The notes below the pieces were generated by a model. It saw only the letters and a program-made list of their open reading frames with translations. It did no database searches and was not told the origin of the DNA. Positions 1 through 7,884 of a stretch of DNA of 64,000 bases are shown piece after piece (positions within the stretch are counted from its first letter, which is position 1; each line of letters starts with the position of its first letter). Both the position numbers and the translations under genes were made by a program. Origin of the DNA: Mycobacteroides sp. LB1 (lineage in GTDB: Bacteria > Actinomycetota > Actinomycetes > Mycobacteriales > Mycobacteriaceae); contig NZ_JACCFF010000001.1 of assembly GCF_013449725.1 (NCBI RefSeq), forward strand, positions 1,054,001-1,118,000, in the 5' to 3' direction.

Positions 1-786
1 CCGGACCATCCCGGACGTCGCAGCGACGGCGGCGCCGGTGCACAGGATCGCCGCCCCGGGGTAGGTGCTCGATCCCGCCAGCACACCCGTGACGCCCTGC
101 GTGTACTTGTCGTCGGCCGGTCCGGGAACGGGCCATGCGACCGCCACATCATCGGCATCGAGTTCCCGGATCTCCGATACGGGCAAATCCAGCCCGATGT
201 CGATCAACCTGACGTCGCCGCAATCACCAAGAACATGAACGGGTTTGTAGGCGCCGAACGTCACCGTGACGTCGGCTCGAAAGGCCGGGCCATCAACCGC
301 CCCGGTGTGTACGTCGACGCCGCTGGGGATGTCCACCGCAATCACCGGAAGACCCTGGGCAGTGATCTGTTCGGCGATCTCGGCGGCCCCCGGCCGCAGC
401 GGACCGGTGCCCGAGATTCCCACGACGCCGTCGACGACGAGGTCGGTGTCGTTGGGCACCGCGGACACCACCCGACCGCCGGCCTTACGGAACGCCGTCA
501 GACCGGCGCGGTGGGCCCGATCTGGATTCAGCAGCACGGCATTGACGGACACCCCACGCCGACGCAAGAATGTCAACGCCCACAAGGCGTCTCCCCCGTT
601 GTCTCCGGAACCCACGATCGCACAGACGCTCCGCCCGGCCACGACACCTGATCGCCGCGACAACTCACCCACGACGACGGTGGCCAGTCCGTATGCCGCG
701 CGCCGCATCAGCGCGCCCTCGGGCAAGGAGGCCAGCAGCGGCGCCTCGGCCTCCCGGATCTGGTCGGCGCTGTAGTAGTACCTCAT
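1..786 (-). CDS. nnr: Bifunctional NAD(P)H-hydrate repair enzyme, N-terminal part (cut by window edge)
   Basis: This is the first 262 codons of Nnr; the frame is still open at base 1, so the C-terminus lies outside. Residues 1-210 form a YjeF_N-type epimerase domain, with SGDNGGDALWALTFLRRRG and VVDGVVGISGTGP as its hallmark segments. The ADP-dependent (S)-NAD(P)H-hydrate dehydratase domain is just beginning at the edge. The enzyme repairs hydrated NADH/NADPH in the cytosol. The ATG at 786-784 overlaps the TGA of the upstream hydrolase (ATGA), which argues for co-transcription and fixes the start. The M. tuberculosis counterpart is Rv3433c, and the neighbours match that locus. Recognition is by sequence motifs and synteny. 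Confidence 0.93.
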   Translation of the reverse strand, partial: MRYYYSADQIREAEAPLLASLPEGALMRRAAYGLATVVVGELSRRSGVVAGRSVCAIVGSGDNGGDALWALTFLRRRGVSVNAVLLNPDRAHRAGLTAFRKAGGRVVSAVPNDTDLVVDGVVGISGTGPLRPGAAEIAEQITAQGLPVIAVDIPSGVDVHTGAVDGPAFRADVTVTFGAYKPVHVLGDCGDVRLIDIGLDLPVSEIRELDADDVAVAWPVPGPADDKYTQGVTGVLAGSSTYPGAAILCTGAAVAATSGMVR

Positions 787-1736
787 GAACTGCGAACTCC
801 CCTCGCTCCCTCGTCTATGTCATCGAGGAACTGGTGGGTGAGATCGGAAATCCGCTCCGGGAATTCGCCGTTGAGTGCGTGCGATGCATCGCTCCACATC
901 TCGACCCGGGCGTGCGGCAGTAGCTTTCGCGCCCGCGCAGCGGCCCGCTCGGGGCGATGGACGATGCTGCGCCCCGCGATCACCGCGAGTACCGGCACCC
1001 GTAACCCCCGCAGCTGCTCATCATCGAACGGACGGGGCGTCGGTAGATACATCGCGAAATCCCGCATACCGGAGGAGATCAGCGCAGCCTCGGGTATGGA
1101 TTCATCGACCGGCACGCCACCCGATATCCAGCTCAACAAGCGATTCCGGATCCACTGCGGCATGCCCGGAATGATTGAGCCGAGCGATACCACGATCATC
1201 TTCCAGGTGACCGGCGCGAACGTCATCGCCGGATCAAGCAGGGTCAGCGAAGCGAGTCGATTCGGGTAGCGGACGGCGTGATTCACGGCATTCCAACCAC
1301 CGATCGACAAGCCGAGCATATGCACCCGATCGAGCTCGAGTCCGTCGAGTGCGTCCTCAAGCCAATCGGCCTGATCCGCGGCACCGCCGATCGCCTTGTG
1401 CTGCACGCTCATCCCGGCCTCCCCAAGCAGGTCCAGGGTATAGACGGTACGCCGCGGGATCAGTGAGGCCAGGTTGGCGCTCCACATGGGAGTGGATGCG
1501 TTCCGGCCGGGAAGCAGGACCAATGGGGTACCAGACGCTGAGCCAAATCTGTACGCCCGCACGATCCCGAGCCGCGTGTCAACGTCCACGCTGGAGATCA
1601 CCGCGGGCAGTTCTTCCATTCCGCGCAGATATGCCCCCACAAACCTGCCGAATGCCTCCGCGTCGATAAAATGGCCCAGTTTCTCAGCAGCCCAACGTTT
1701 TCCGACGCGATGTTCAGGGACCGCGACGCTCGCCAC
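783..1736 (-). CDS. Alpha/beta hydrolase (317 aa)
   Basis: An alpha/beta-hydrolase fold protein. The nucleophile elbow is LGLSIGGWNAVN with Ser144, an oxyanion-type segment LLPGRNAS lies near residues 75-81, and the likely catalytic His is in DASHALNGE near residue 290. It has no signal peptide, so it is predicted to be cytosolic. The substrate cannot be told from sequence. The start is GTG at 1736-1734, 9 nt past the glmS stop, with a TAGCGT hexamer exactly 6 nt upstream and no good Shine-Dalgarno, which suggests a leaderless transcript. Its stop overlaps the nnr start (ATGA). An esterase, lipase or lactonase role are all possible. Confidence 0.88.
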   Translation of the reverse strand: MASVAVPEHRVGKRWAAEKLGHFIDAEAFGRFVGAYLRGMEELPAVISSVDVDTRLGIVRAYRFGSASGTPLVLLPGRNASTPMWSANLASLIPRRTVYTLDLLGEAGMSVQHKAIGGAADQADWLEDALDGLELDRVHMLGLSIGGWNAVNHAVRYPNRLASLTLLDPAMTFAPVTWKMIVVSLGSIIPGMPQWIRNRLLSWISGGVPVDESIPEAALISSGMRDFAMYLPTPRPFDDEQLRGLRVPVLAVIAGRSIVHRPERAAARARKLLPHARVEMWSDASHALNGEFPERISDLTHQFLDDIDEGARGVRSS

Positions 1737-1742
1737 AGCGAA

Positions 1743-1748
1743 ACGCTA
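1743..1748 (-). promoter_or_regulatory. Predicted -10 hexamer (TAGCGT) for a leaderless hydrolase mRNA
   Basis: TAGCGT on the minus strand, then TTCGCT, then the GTG start. The spacing would place the transcription start on the first base of the start codon. The first three bases are also the glmS stop codon. No convincing -35 is visible, which is usual for mycobacterial TANNNT promoters. Confidence 0.5.
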
Positions 1749-3611
1749 TTCGACGGTTACCGATTTGGCCAGGTTTCGCGGCTTATCCACGTCATACCCA
1801 CGGGCCTGCGCCACCGCCGCGGCAAAGACCTGCATCGGAATCGTGGACAGCAGCGGTTGGTACAACGTCGACACAGCCGGAATCTCGATGAGATGGTCCG
1901 CATACGGCCGAATTGTCTCGTCACCCTCTTCGGCGATGACGATCGTACGCGCCCCGCGGGCCTGAATCTCACGAATGTTGCTGAGCAGCTTCGAATGCAG
2001 CAGCCCCATGCCCTTGGGCGATGGCATCACCACGATGACCGGCAATCCCTCTTCGATCAGCGCGATCGGCCCGTGCTTGAGCTCACCGGCCGCGAAGCCC
2101 TCGGCATGCATGTACGCCAGTTCCTTGAGCTTGAGCGCACCTTCAAGCGCTACTGGGTACCCGACATGGCGCCCCAAGAACAGGATGCTGGAGGACTGCG
2201 CGTACTGCCGAGCAAGCTCAGCGACCGGATCCATCGCATCGATGACGCGCTGGATCAGCTCCGGCATGGCCTCCAGCTCGTGGTACTCACGAGCCACCTC
2301 GTCCGGGTACTTGGTCCCGCGAGCCTGCGCCAAGGCAAGGCCCACAATGTAATTGGCGGTGACCTGAGCGAGGAACGTCTTTGTCGCGGCCACACCGATC
2401 TCCGGCCCGGCACGCGTGTACAGCACCGCATCGCACTCACGGGGAATCTGCGAACCGTTGGTGTTGCAGACGGCCAGCACCTTGGCCTTCTGCTCCTTGG
2501 CGTGTCGCACCGCCTCCAAGGTGTCCGCAGTCTCACCCGACTGCGAGATGGCGACGACAAGCGTGCTGCGATCCAAAACCGGATCACGGTAACGGAATTC
2601 GCTCGCGAGCTCGATTTCCACGGGCAGCCGCGTCCAGTGCTCGATGGCGTACTTGGCCAGCAGCCCCGAGTGGAATGCCGTACCGCAGGCCACCACAAAC
2701 ACCTTGTCGATATCGCGTAGCTCTTGATCGGAGAGCCGCTGCTCGTCGAGCACTATCCGACCGTGGTCGAAGTGCCCCAACAGGGTGTCGGATACCGCCG
2801 CCGGCTGTTCGGCGATCTCCTTGAGCATGAAGTACTCGTAACCGCCCTTTTCCGCGGCCGACAGATCCCAATCGATCTTGAATACCCGGGCATTGTGGGT
2901 GTCGTCATTGCCTGCGAAGTCGGTGATGCGGTAGCCGTCCGCCGTGATGACAACAACCTGATCCTGCCCCAATTCGACAGCATCCCTGGTGTACTCGATG
3001 AACGCGGCGACATCGGACCCGAGAAACATCTCGCCGTCGCCGATGCCGACAACCAGCGGAGTTGACCGGCGGGCGGCCACAATCGTGCCCGGATCGTCCG
3101 CGTGGGAGAAGACGAGAGTGAAGTGCCCCTCCAGTCGTCGCACCACTGCCTGCACCGAAGCAACAAAGTCGCCGGCGGTGTCGCCGGATTCGTACTGATG
3201 CGCCACCAGGTGCACGGCTACTTCGGAATCGGTATCGCTGGCGAACTCGACGCCGGCGGCCTCCAACTCGGCGCGCAGCACCGTGAAGTTCTCAATGATT
3301 CCGTTGTGAACCACCGCCACCTTGCCGGAAGCGTCACGGTGCGGGTGGGCGTTGCGGTCAGTCGGCGCACCATGGGTGGCCCAGCGGGTGTGGCCCATCC
3401 CCGTCGTCGCGGCGAAGGATTCACCGGATTCCGCGATCGCCGACTCCAGGTTGGCCAGCCGGCCAGCTCGCCGCTGCACCAGAAGTCCACCGCTGCCATC
3501 GGCCAGCGCGACCCCAGCGGAGTCGTAGCCCCGGTACTCGAGCCGACGCAGCGCCTCAAGGACGACACCAAGAGCGTCCCGGTGGCCGACGTACCCGACG
3601 ATTCCGCACAT
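1746..3611 (-). CDS. glmS: Glutamine--fructose-6-phosphate aminotransferase (621 aa)
   Basis: GlmS makes glucosamine-6-phosphate from fructose-6-phosphate and glutamine, the first committed step to UDP-GlcNAc for peptidoglycan and arabinogalactan linkage. The N-terminal Ntn-type glutaminase domain starts MCGIVGYVGHRD; Cys2 becomes the catalytic N-terminal cysteine, which rules out the longer frame starting at 3650. Two SIS isomerase domains follow, with the sugar-phosphate motif SQSGETADTLEA near residue 350 and the conserved segment ELKHGPIALI near 525. It ends in the usual DKPRNLAKSVTVE. The length is normal. No glmS ribozyme-like leader is possible, because only 65 bp separate it from a divergent gene. 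glmM lies 6 kb away. Confidence 0.97.
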   Translation of the reverse strand: MCGIVGYVGHRDALGVVLEALRRLEYRGYDSAGVALADGSGGLLVQRRAGRLANLESAIAESGESFAATTGMGHTRWATHGAPTDRNAHPHRDASGKVAVVHNGIIENFTVLRAELEAAGVEFASDTDSEVAVHLVAHQYESGDTAGDFVASVQAVVRRLEGHFTLVFSHADDPGTIVAARRSTPLVVGIGDGEMFLGSDVAAFIEYTRDAVELGQDQVVVITADGYRITDFAGNDDTHNARVFKIDWDLSAAEKGGYEYFMLKEIAEQPAAVSDTLLGHFDHGRIVLDEQRLSDQELRDIDKVFVVACGTAFHSGLLAKYAIEHWTRLPVEIELASEFRYRDPVLDRSTLVVAISQSGETADTLEAVRHAKEQKAKVLAVCNTNGSQIPRECDAVLYTRAGPEIGVAATKTFLAQVTANYIVGLALAQARGTKYPDEVAREYHELEAMPELIQRVIDAMDPVAELARQYAQSSSILFLGRHVGYPVALEGALKLKELAYMHAEGFAAGELKHGPIALIEEGLPVIVVMPSPKGMGLLHSKLLSNIREIQARGARTIVIAEEGDETIRPYADHLIEIPAVSTLYQPLLSTIPMQVFAAAVAQARGYDVDKPRNLAKSVTVE

Positions 3612-3619
3612 AGCGCACC

Positions 3620-3625
3620 AGGGTA
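3620..3625 (-). promoter_or_regulatory. Predicted -10 hexamer (TACCCT) for glmS
   Basis: TACCCT on the minus strand lies 8 nt before the glmS ATG, so the 5' UTR would be 0-2 nt. No Shine-Dalgarno fits in the gap. This is a pattern-based prediction. Confidence 0.35.
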
Positions 3626-3664
3626 GTTCAGTTCCCGCCGCAGCCTGCAACGCGAACGATCGGC

Positions 3665-3670
3665 TACGGT
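3665..3670 (+). promoter_or_regulatory. Predicted -10 hexamer (TACGGT), leaderless start of the 288-aa protein
   Basis: TACGGT, then six bases, then ATG at 3677. This matches the TANNNT-N6-start spacing seen before several other first genes in this window. Confidence 0.45.
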
Positions 3671-3676
3671 CATGCC

Positions 3677-4543
3677 ATGGCGAGTACCCGCACGCTATTC
3701 AAAGCCCTGACCCGCCGCGGTCCGCACAAGGTCCTGCGCGGGGATCTCGCATTTGCGGGCGTGACCGGTGTCGTCTACTCGCCGGAATCCGGGTTCAATC
3801 TGCCCGCTGTGGCGTTCGGGCACGACTGGCTGACCGGTACGGACAAGTATCGAGCGACCCTCGAACATCTCGCGTCCTGGGGAATCGTGGCGGCCGCCCC
3901 CGACACCGAAAAGGGGTTGATCCCGTCACATCTGAACCTGGCGGCCGACCTGAGCACAACCCTCGAGATCGTGACCCGGGTACGTCTTGGCGACGGCAAG
4001 ATCAGCGTGCACCCCACCAAGCTCGCGCTCGCGGGTCACGGTCTGGGTGGCTCCGCGGCGGTCTTCGCGGCGACCCGACCTCCAGCGCTGGTGGACAAGA
4101 AGAATCGTCCGGTGAGCGCCAAGGCCGTTGTGGCTCTCTTTCCGAGCACGACCCGGCCGCCGGTGGAGAACAGCGTAGCGGCGCTGGCCATCCCCGGATT
4201 GGTCGTGACGAGCACCGACGACGTGCAGTCGCTGCGATCGAATGCCGCGGCTCTCGCGCAGGCGTGGCAGGGCGCCGAACTGCGGAACATTGCGAAGGCG
4301 AAGTCCGGCGGGTTACCCGAACACAGCTGGCTGCGTAGATTTATGGGCCTCGGCGGATCAAACCGCGCGACACAACGCAACACACGGGCCCTGCTGACCG
4401 GATATCTGTTGTTCCAGCTTGCGGGCGATAAGCGCTACCGCGACTTCGCGGATGCCACGGCCGAGTTGCCAAACACCTCATTGCCCGATGCCGCCGAGCT
4501 GGACGTCAGCGAAATCGATCGCGTGCAGTCGCTGCTGAGATAG
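3677..4543 (+). CDS. Dienelactone-hydrolase-like protein lacking the nucleophile (Rv3438-like, 288 aa)
   Basis: The protein has the layout of an alpha/beta hydrolase of the dienelactone-hydrolase/PAF-acetylhydrolase type: AFGHDWLTG near residue 47, VAAAPDTEKG near 71, and the elbow LALAGHGLGGSAAVFAA at 116-132. The elbow reads GHGLGG, so the position normally held by the nucleophilic Ser or Cys is Gly122. A TSTDD segment near residue 200 would be the acid loop. It is therefore probably not a classical serine hydrolase, and may be a binding protein or pseudoenzyme. The locus position matches Rv3438. It ends one base before the convergent 92-aa gene. Function is unknown. Confidence 0.85.
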   Translation: MASTRTLFKALTRRGPHKVLRGDLAFAGVTGVVYSPESGFNLPAVAFGHDWLTGTDKYRATLEHLASWGIVAAAPDTEKGLIPSHLNLAADLSTTLEIVTRVRLGDGKISVHPTKLALAGHGLGGSAAVFAATRPPALVDKKNRPVSAKAVVALFPSTTRPPVENSVAALAIPGLVVTSTDDVQSLRSNAAALAQAWQGAELRNIAKAKSGGLPEHSWLRRFMGLGGSNRATQRNTRALLTGYLLFQLAGDKRYRDFADATAELPNTSLPDAAELDVSEIDRVQSLLR

Positions 4544-4822
4544 CTAGCGTCTCCACCGCTGCCAGCGGTAGATATCGTCCTCTTCCATCCCGGATTCAGT
4601 GAGGTGGACCTGGGTGGGCATGCGCAGTTCATCAGCGGGTTTCACGATTCGTGACGGCCAAAATTCGTCGTCGGGGTCGTAATCTCCGCCGAAGCTGATC
4701 TGCGCGGGCCCCTGCTCGCGAGGCTCCTCCCCGCCTGCGGCATCGGCCTCATCGCGCAGTTGGTCGAGTGAGCATTCAAAATCCGCGACGATCCCCGCGA
4801 GCGCATCGGTGATATCGATCAT
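4544..4822 (-). CDS. Small acidic protein of the WXG operon (92 aa, unknown)
   Basis: No family is recognised. The protein is strongly acidic in the first two thirds (DQLRDEADAAGGEEP, then GGDYDPDDEFWP) and ends in a basic cluster, YRWQRWRR. It has no signal peptide or membrane segment. Its ATG at 4822-4820 overlaps the TGA of the WXG effector-like gene (ATGA), so it is the last gene of a translationally coupled three-gene unit. That position and its acidity would suit a chaperone or accessory partner of the secreted protein, but this is inference only. It sits where the Rv3439c/Rv3440c genes lie in M. tuberculosis. Confidence 0.75.
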   Translation of the reverse strand: MIDITDALAGIVADFECSLDQLRDEADAAGGEEPREQGPAQISFGGDYDPDDEFWPSRIVKPADELRMPTQVHLTESGMEEDDIYRWQRWRR

Positions 4823-6384
4823 CGTCCGGCTTTCGGCAGTTCGTCCGCGGCGATCTCACAGGGCGTCTCCCCGGCGTCCGTCCCCGCGGCCTGAGGTTGC
4901 GCAGCCGGTGCGGGAGCCTGCGGCTCGACGTGCAGGGGCGCGGTGGGCTGCGGCGTCTGGACCGGAGGCGGCGTCACCGGCGCCATCGGACCTGCCTGCG
5001 GAGGCATCGCTCCCGGCGGGGTCATCCCAAGCGGTGCACCCGGAGTTGTCTGACCTGGGGCGGTCGGAGTGGCTTCCAGTCCACCAGCGCCCGCTAGCTG
5101 AATACCGGGAATCGACGCCGGCTTGCCGTCCGTCGCGAAGGTCCCTCCCGCATCTGAGCGGGCCTCTTGGATCGCCGCGTCCTTGGCCGCGGCCATCTTG
5201 GCGTCCGGATCCTTTTTGTCGGCGGCCTCGTCGACCTTGCCATCGAATTTGTCCTCGGGCTTGTCTTCCCCTGCTCCGGGCTCACCGCCCTGTCCCATCT
5301 GGTCGAACGGGATGTTGGACAGGCCCTCGGTGATCGCGCTGACGATCCCGCTCGCCATCTGACCTATGGACCCCATGGCTCCCGTCATGGCGCCGGTCAA
5401 ACCACTGACGATCTGACTCGGGTCCATGCCCTGCTGTCCTTGCCCCTGTCCGGCGCCCTGCTGCTGCCCGCCGCTGGGCATCTGGCCGCTCTGGTTGCCC
5501 ATCGCGGACGCCGGGGTAGCCGTGCCCTGCATCCCACCGGTTGCGGTGCCGGTGGCAGACCCGCCGTCCTTACCGCCGCCACCGGGCTGCTCGTCCCCAC
5601 CCTTGCCCTTGTCTTTGTCTTTGGGGTTTGTCTGCGGATTTGTCTGAGGATCGGTGCCCGAGTCGTACTCGGGTCCGAACTGACCGGGTGGCGTCTTGAA
5701 CTCCTGAGGCAACTTCTGCTTCAGACCGTTGATCAAGGTGTCGTATGCCTCGCCGCCTTTGGACCATGCGGTCTTCATCGCGGGCAGCCACTTGCCCTCG
5801 ATACTGTCCTTCACGTGCGGGCCGATCTTGGTCGCATTGGTTTCGTCTGCTGTCGCCCTATCGCCTGCACCGGTCTTGTAGGTCGCGACCGCGTTGTCGA
5901 ACGCCGTACGGTCGGACACCAACCCGTCGACCATGGTCGACGCCTGCTTCTTCAGATCGACGATGTTCCACAAGGCATCACGCAGGCTGTCCAGTCCGGT
6001 CGACACCTTTCCGAATTCCTCAGTTACCTCATCGGCGGTGGAGTTGTGCGTCCTCAGAAACTGGTTGGCGGCCTCCGAACCTTTGCCTCCCCACATCCCC
6101 ATGAGCTGCTGCAGCTGTCCGTGCTGACGTTCCGCTGCGGACTTCATGGTGGTGACCGCGCTCTTGAACAGCTCGAGGTCCGCGCCGAGCGTGTTCAGGT
6201 TCATGCCGGCGTCCATGTCGTACCAATCGAACAGCTGGCGCTCGTTGGCGGTGAGGTCCGGGTTGGTGATCGTGACGGGAGACTTGCCGTTCCCTCGGAT
6301 CGCGGCGGTCGTGTAGTTCTGCGAGTTCGCGATCGCCTGGATCCCCTCGCTCCGGAGTGCCTCAATGTCGTACTTACCGGCCAT
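4819..6384 (-). CDS. WXG-motif, Pro/Gly/Gln-rich ESX effector-like protein (521 aa)
   Basis: Residues 45-210 form a helical region with a WXG turn, W98-G99-G100 in MGMWGGKGSEAANQFL. It resembles the N-terminal targeting modules of large type VII substrates. From about residue 255 the chain becomes low complexity, rich in Gly, Gln, Pro, Lys and Asp, with a final Pro/Ala-rich tail; no toxin domain is visible. The start is placed at MAGKYDIEAL (6384) because the longer frame runs into the upstream gene; the two genes then overlap by 11 nt. The preceding gene is a WXG100-like partner. By position it matches the Ala/Pro-rich Rv3439c. A role as an ESX-4 substrate is inference. Confidence 0.78.
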   Translation of the reverse strand: MAGKYDIEALRSEGIQAIANSQNYTTAAIRGNGKSPVTITNPDLTANERQLFDWYDMDAGMNLNTLGADLELFKSAVTTMKSAAERQHGQLQQLMGMWGGKGSEAANQFLRTHNSTADEVTEEFGKVSTGLDSLRDALWNIVDLKKQASTMVDGLVSDRTAFDNAVATYKTGAGDRATADETNATKIGPHVKDSIEGKWLPAMKTAWSKGGEAYDTLINGLKQKLPQEFKTPPGQFGPEYDSGTDPQTNPQTNPKDKDKGKGGDEQPGGGGKDGGSATGTATGGMQGTATPASAMGNQSGQMPSGGQQQGAGQGQGQQGMDPSQIVSGLTGAMTGAMGSIGQMASGIVSAITEGLSNIPFDQMGQGGEPGAGEDKPEDKFDGKVDEAADKKDPDAKMAAAKDAAIQEARSDAGGTFATDGKPASIPGIQLAGAGGLEATPTAPGQTTPGAPLGMTPPGAMPPQAGPMAPVTPPPVQTPQPTAPLHVEPQAPAPAAQPQAAGTDAGETPCEIAADELPKAGR

Positions 6385-6682
6385 CGGCTGCAGCCATCCT
6401 TGCCTTGTTCTTGGCCTCGAGATCGGCATACCGTTGCGCAGTCACACGAAGTTGTTCGGCGATCGCGGTGTTGGTCCGATGCCAATCCTCAAGATGAGTT
6501 ACCACTTCTCGCAACCCGGCGCTGACCTGATCGCCCTTGGCTGTGTGCCACCGCCCGGCGGAAGCGCCGGCGAAGGATAAGCCGCGCAGCTGCTCGATGG
6601 CCTTTTGCAGCTCACCGGCCAAATTGTCGAACTCTCCGGCCACCCCCCGGACACCAGGGACATCGATCGAGGTTTCTCCCAT
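6374..6682 (-). CDS. WXG100-like small protein (102 aa)
   Basis: An Esx-sized, all-helical protein: helix 1 at about residues 10-38, a turn containing W45 in GRWHTAKG, and helix 2 from 52 to 96. The turn has W and a downstream G but not a strict W-X-G. It is the first gene of the operon and lies directly before the large WXG effector-like protein, as small WXG partners lie before their large cognate substrates. It likely heterodimerises with the N-terminal region of that protein. It occupies the Rv3440c position. The start is ATG at 6682-6680. Confidence 0.78.
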   Translation of the reverse strand: MGETSIDVPGVRGVAGEFDNLAGELQKAIEQLRGLSFAGASAGRWHTAKGDQVSAGLREVVTHLEDWHRTNTAIAEQLRVTAQRYADLEAKNKARMAAADGR

Positions 6683-6774
6683 ATTGACTACGACGGGTAT
6701 GTATCGATTCCGGTTCCATCTTTTTTCACCGATCTGGGGCTCGGAGCACCTTCCCGTTCAACCGCTTGGTCGAG

Positions 6775-6780
6775 TAGGGT
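6775..6780 (+). promoter_or_regulatory. Predicted -10 hexamer (TAGGGT), leaderless oxidoreductase mRNA
   Basis: TAGGGT, six bases (CTCGGC), then ATG at 6787. The spacing and the lack of a Shine-Dalgarno predict transcription starting at the A of ATG. Confidence 0.5.
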
Positions 6781-6786
6781 CTCGGC

Positions 6787-7824
6787 ATGCGCATTGGAAC
6801 CACGCTGAGCTATGCCGGAGGATTCACCGAGGTCGTCGACGAACTCGCTGAGCTGGAGAAAGTCGGGCTCGACATCGCGTTCGTCGCCGAAGCCTACTCA
6901 TACGACGCCGCGAGCCAACTCGGGTATCTCGCCGCCAAGACGTCGACCGTCAAGCTCGCGTCGGGCATCTTCCAGCTCTACACCCGCACACCCACCCTGC
7001 TGGCCATGACGGCAGCGGGCCTGGACTACGTCTCCAACGGCCGTTTCATCCTCGGCATCGGCGCCTCGGGGCCACAGGTCATCGAGGGATTCCACGGCGT
7101 GAAGTACGACGCTCCCCTGGGCCGCACCCGGGAGACCGTCGAGATCTGCCGCAAGGTGTGGCGCCGTGAGCGCCTGGAGTTCGAGGGCAAGTACTTCACG
7201 GTGCCGCTCCCGCCCGAGCAGGGCACCGGCCTCGGCAAGGCCTTGAAGCTGATCAATCACCCTGTGCGCGACCGCATTCCAGTACTCATCGCCGCGCTCG
7301 GCCCCAAGAACGTGGCACTCACCGCAGAGATCGCCGAAGGCTGGCAGCCCATCTTCTTCCTGCCCGAGAAGGCCAACGACGTCTGGGGTGCCGCCCTGGC
7401 CGAGGGCAAGGCCAAGCGCGACCCGTCGCTCGGCGAGCTCGAGGTCTACGCCGGCCCGGCTCTCGCGATCGGCGATGACGTCGAGGCGTTGTACGGATTC
7501 GTCAAGCCGAGCCTCGCGCTGTACATCGGCGGCATGGGCGCCAAGGGCAAGAACTTCTATCACAACCTCGCGACCTCCTACGGGTTCGGCAAGGAAGCCG
7601 ACCGCATCCAGGAGCTCTACCTGGCAGGCAAGAAGGCCGAGGCAACCGACGCGGTGCCCGACGAGCTGGTCAGAAACGTCTCACTCATCGGACCGAAGAG
7701 CTTTGTCGCCGAACGGGTTGCAGCCTTCAAAGAGGCGGGCGTGACCACCCTCAATGTGGCACCACTCGCCGCCGACGCGGCAGGTCGAATCAAGCATGTC
7801 GAGGCATTGCGCGAGCTGCTCTGA
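6787..7824 (+). CDS. LLM-class F420-dependent oxidoreductase (345 aa)
   Basis: A luciferase-like monooxygenase TIM-barrel protein. Typical segments are MRIGTTLSYAGGF at the N-terminus, AEAYSYDAASQLG near 37, LASGIFQLYTRTPTLLAMTA near 59-78 and RFILGIGASGPQVIEG near 85-100. The last fits deazaflavin (F420) binding members of the family. It is full length, cytosolic and without a signal peptide. The true substrate is not predictable. It stands alone between a divergent WXG operon and a phosphatase gene. It most resembles mycobacterial F420 oxidoreductases of the Rv3520c type, a family-level statement from memory and not a database result. Confidence 0.9.
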   Translation: MRIGTTLSYAGGFTEVVDELAELEKVGLDIAFVAEAYSYDAASQLGYLAAKTSTVKLASGIFQLYTRTPTLLAMTAAGLDYVSNGRFILGIGASGPQVIEGFHGVKYDAPLGRTRETVEICRKVWRRERLEFEGKYFTVPLPPEQGTGLGKALKLINHPVRDRIPVLIAALGPKNVALTAEIAEGWQPIFFLPEKANDVWGAALAEGKAKRDPSLGELEVYAGPALAIGDDVEALYGFVKPSLALYIGGMGAKGKNFYHNLATSYGFGKEADRIQELYLAGKKAEATDAVPDELVRNVSLIGPKSFVAERVAAFKEAGVTTLNVAPLAADAAGRIKHVEALRELL

Positions 7825-7884
7825 TTCGCCCTGCGTTCGCATGGCGTTAGGTGTGCGTTCGCCTAGGGCCCCGAAAGTAGTGGG

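Noticed and set aside
1671..2720. 349-codon plus-strand open frame
   Set aside because: Fully antisense to glmS; high-G+C shadow frame without ribosome-binding site or protein motifs.
3612..3676. glmS ribozyme
   Set aside because: Only 65 bp separate glmS from a divergent gene, with a -10 hexamer 8 nt before the start; no room for a ribozyme leader.
5167..6525. 452-codon plus-strand open frame
   Set aside because: Antisense to the WXG effector-like gene and its partner; the real frames have ATGA/overlap coupling and domain signals.
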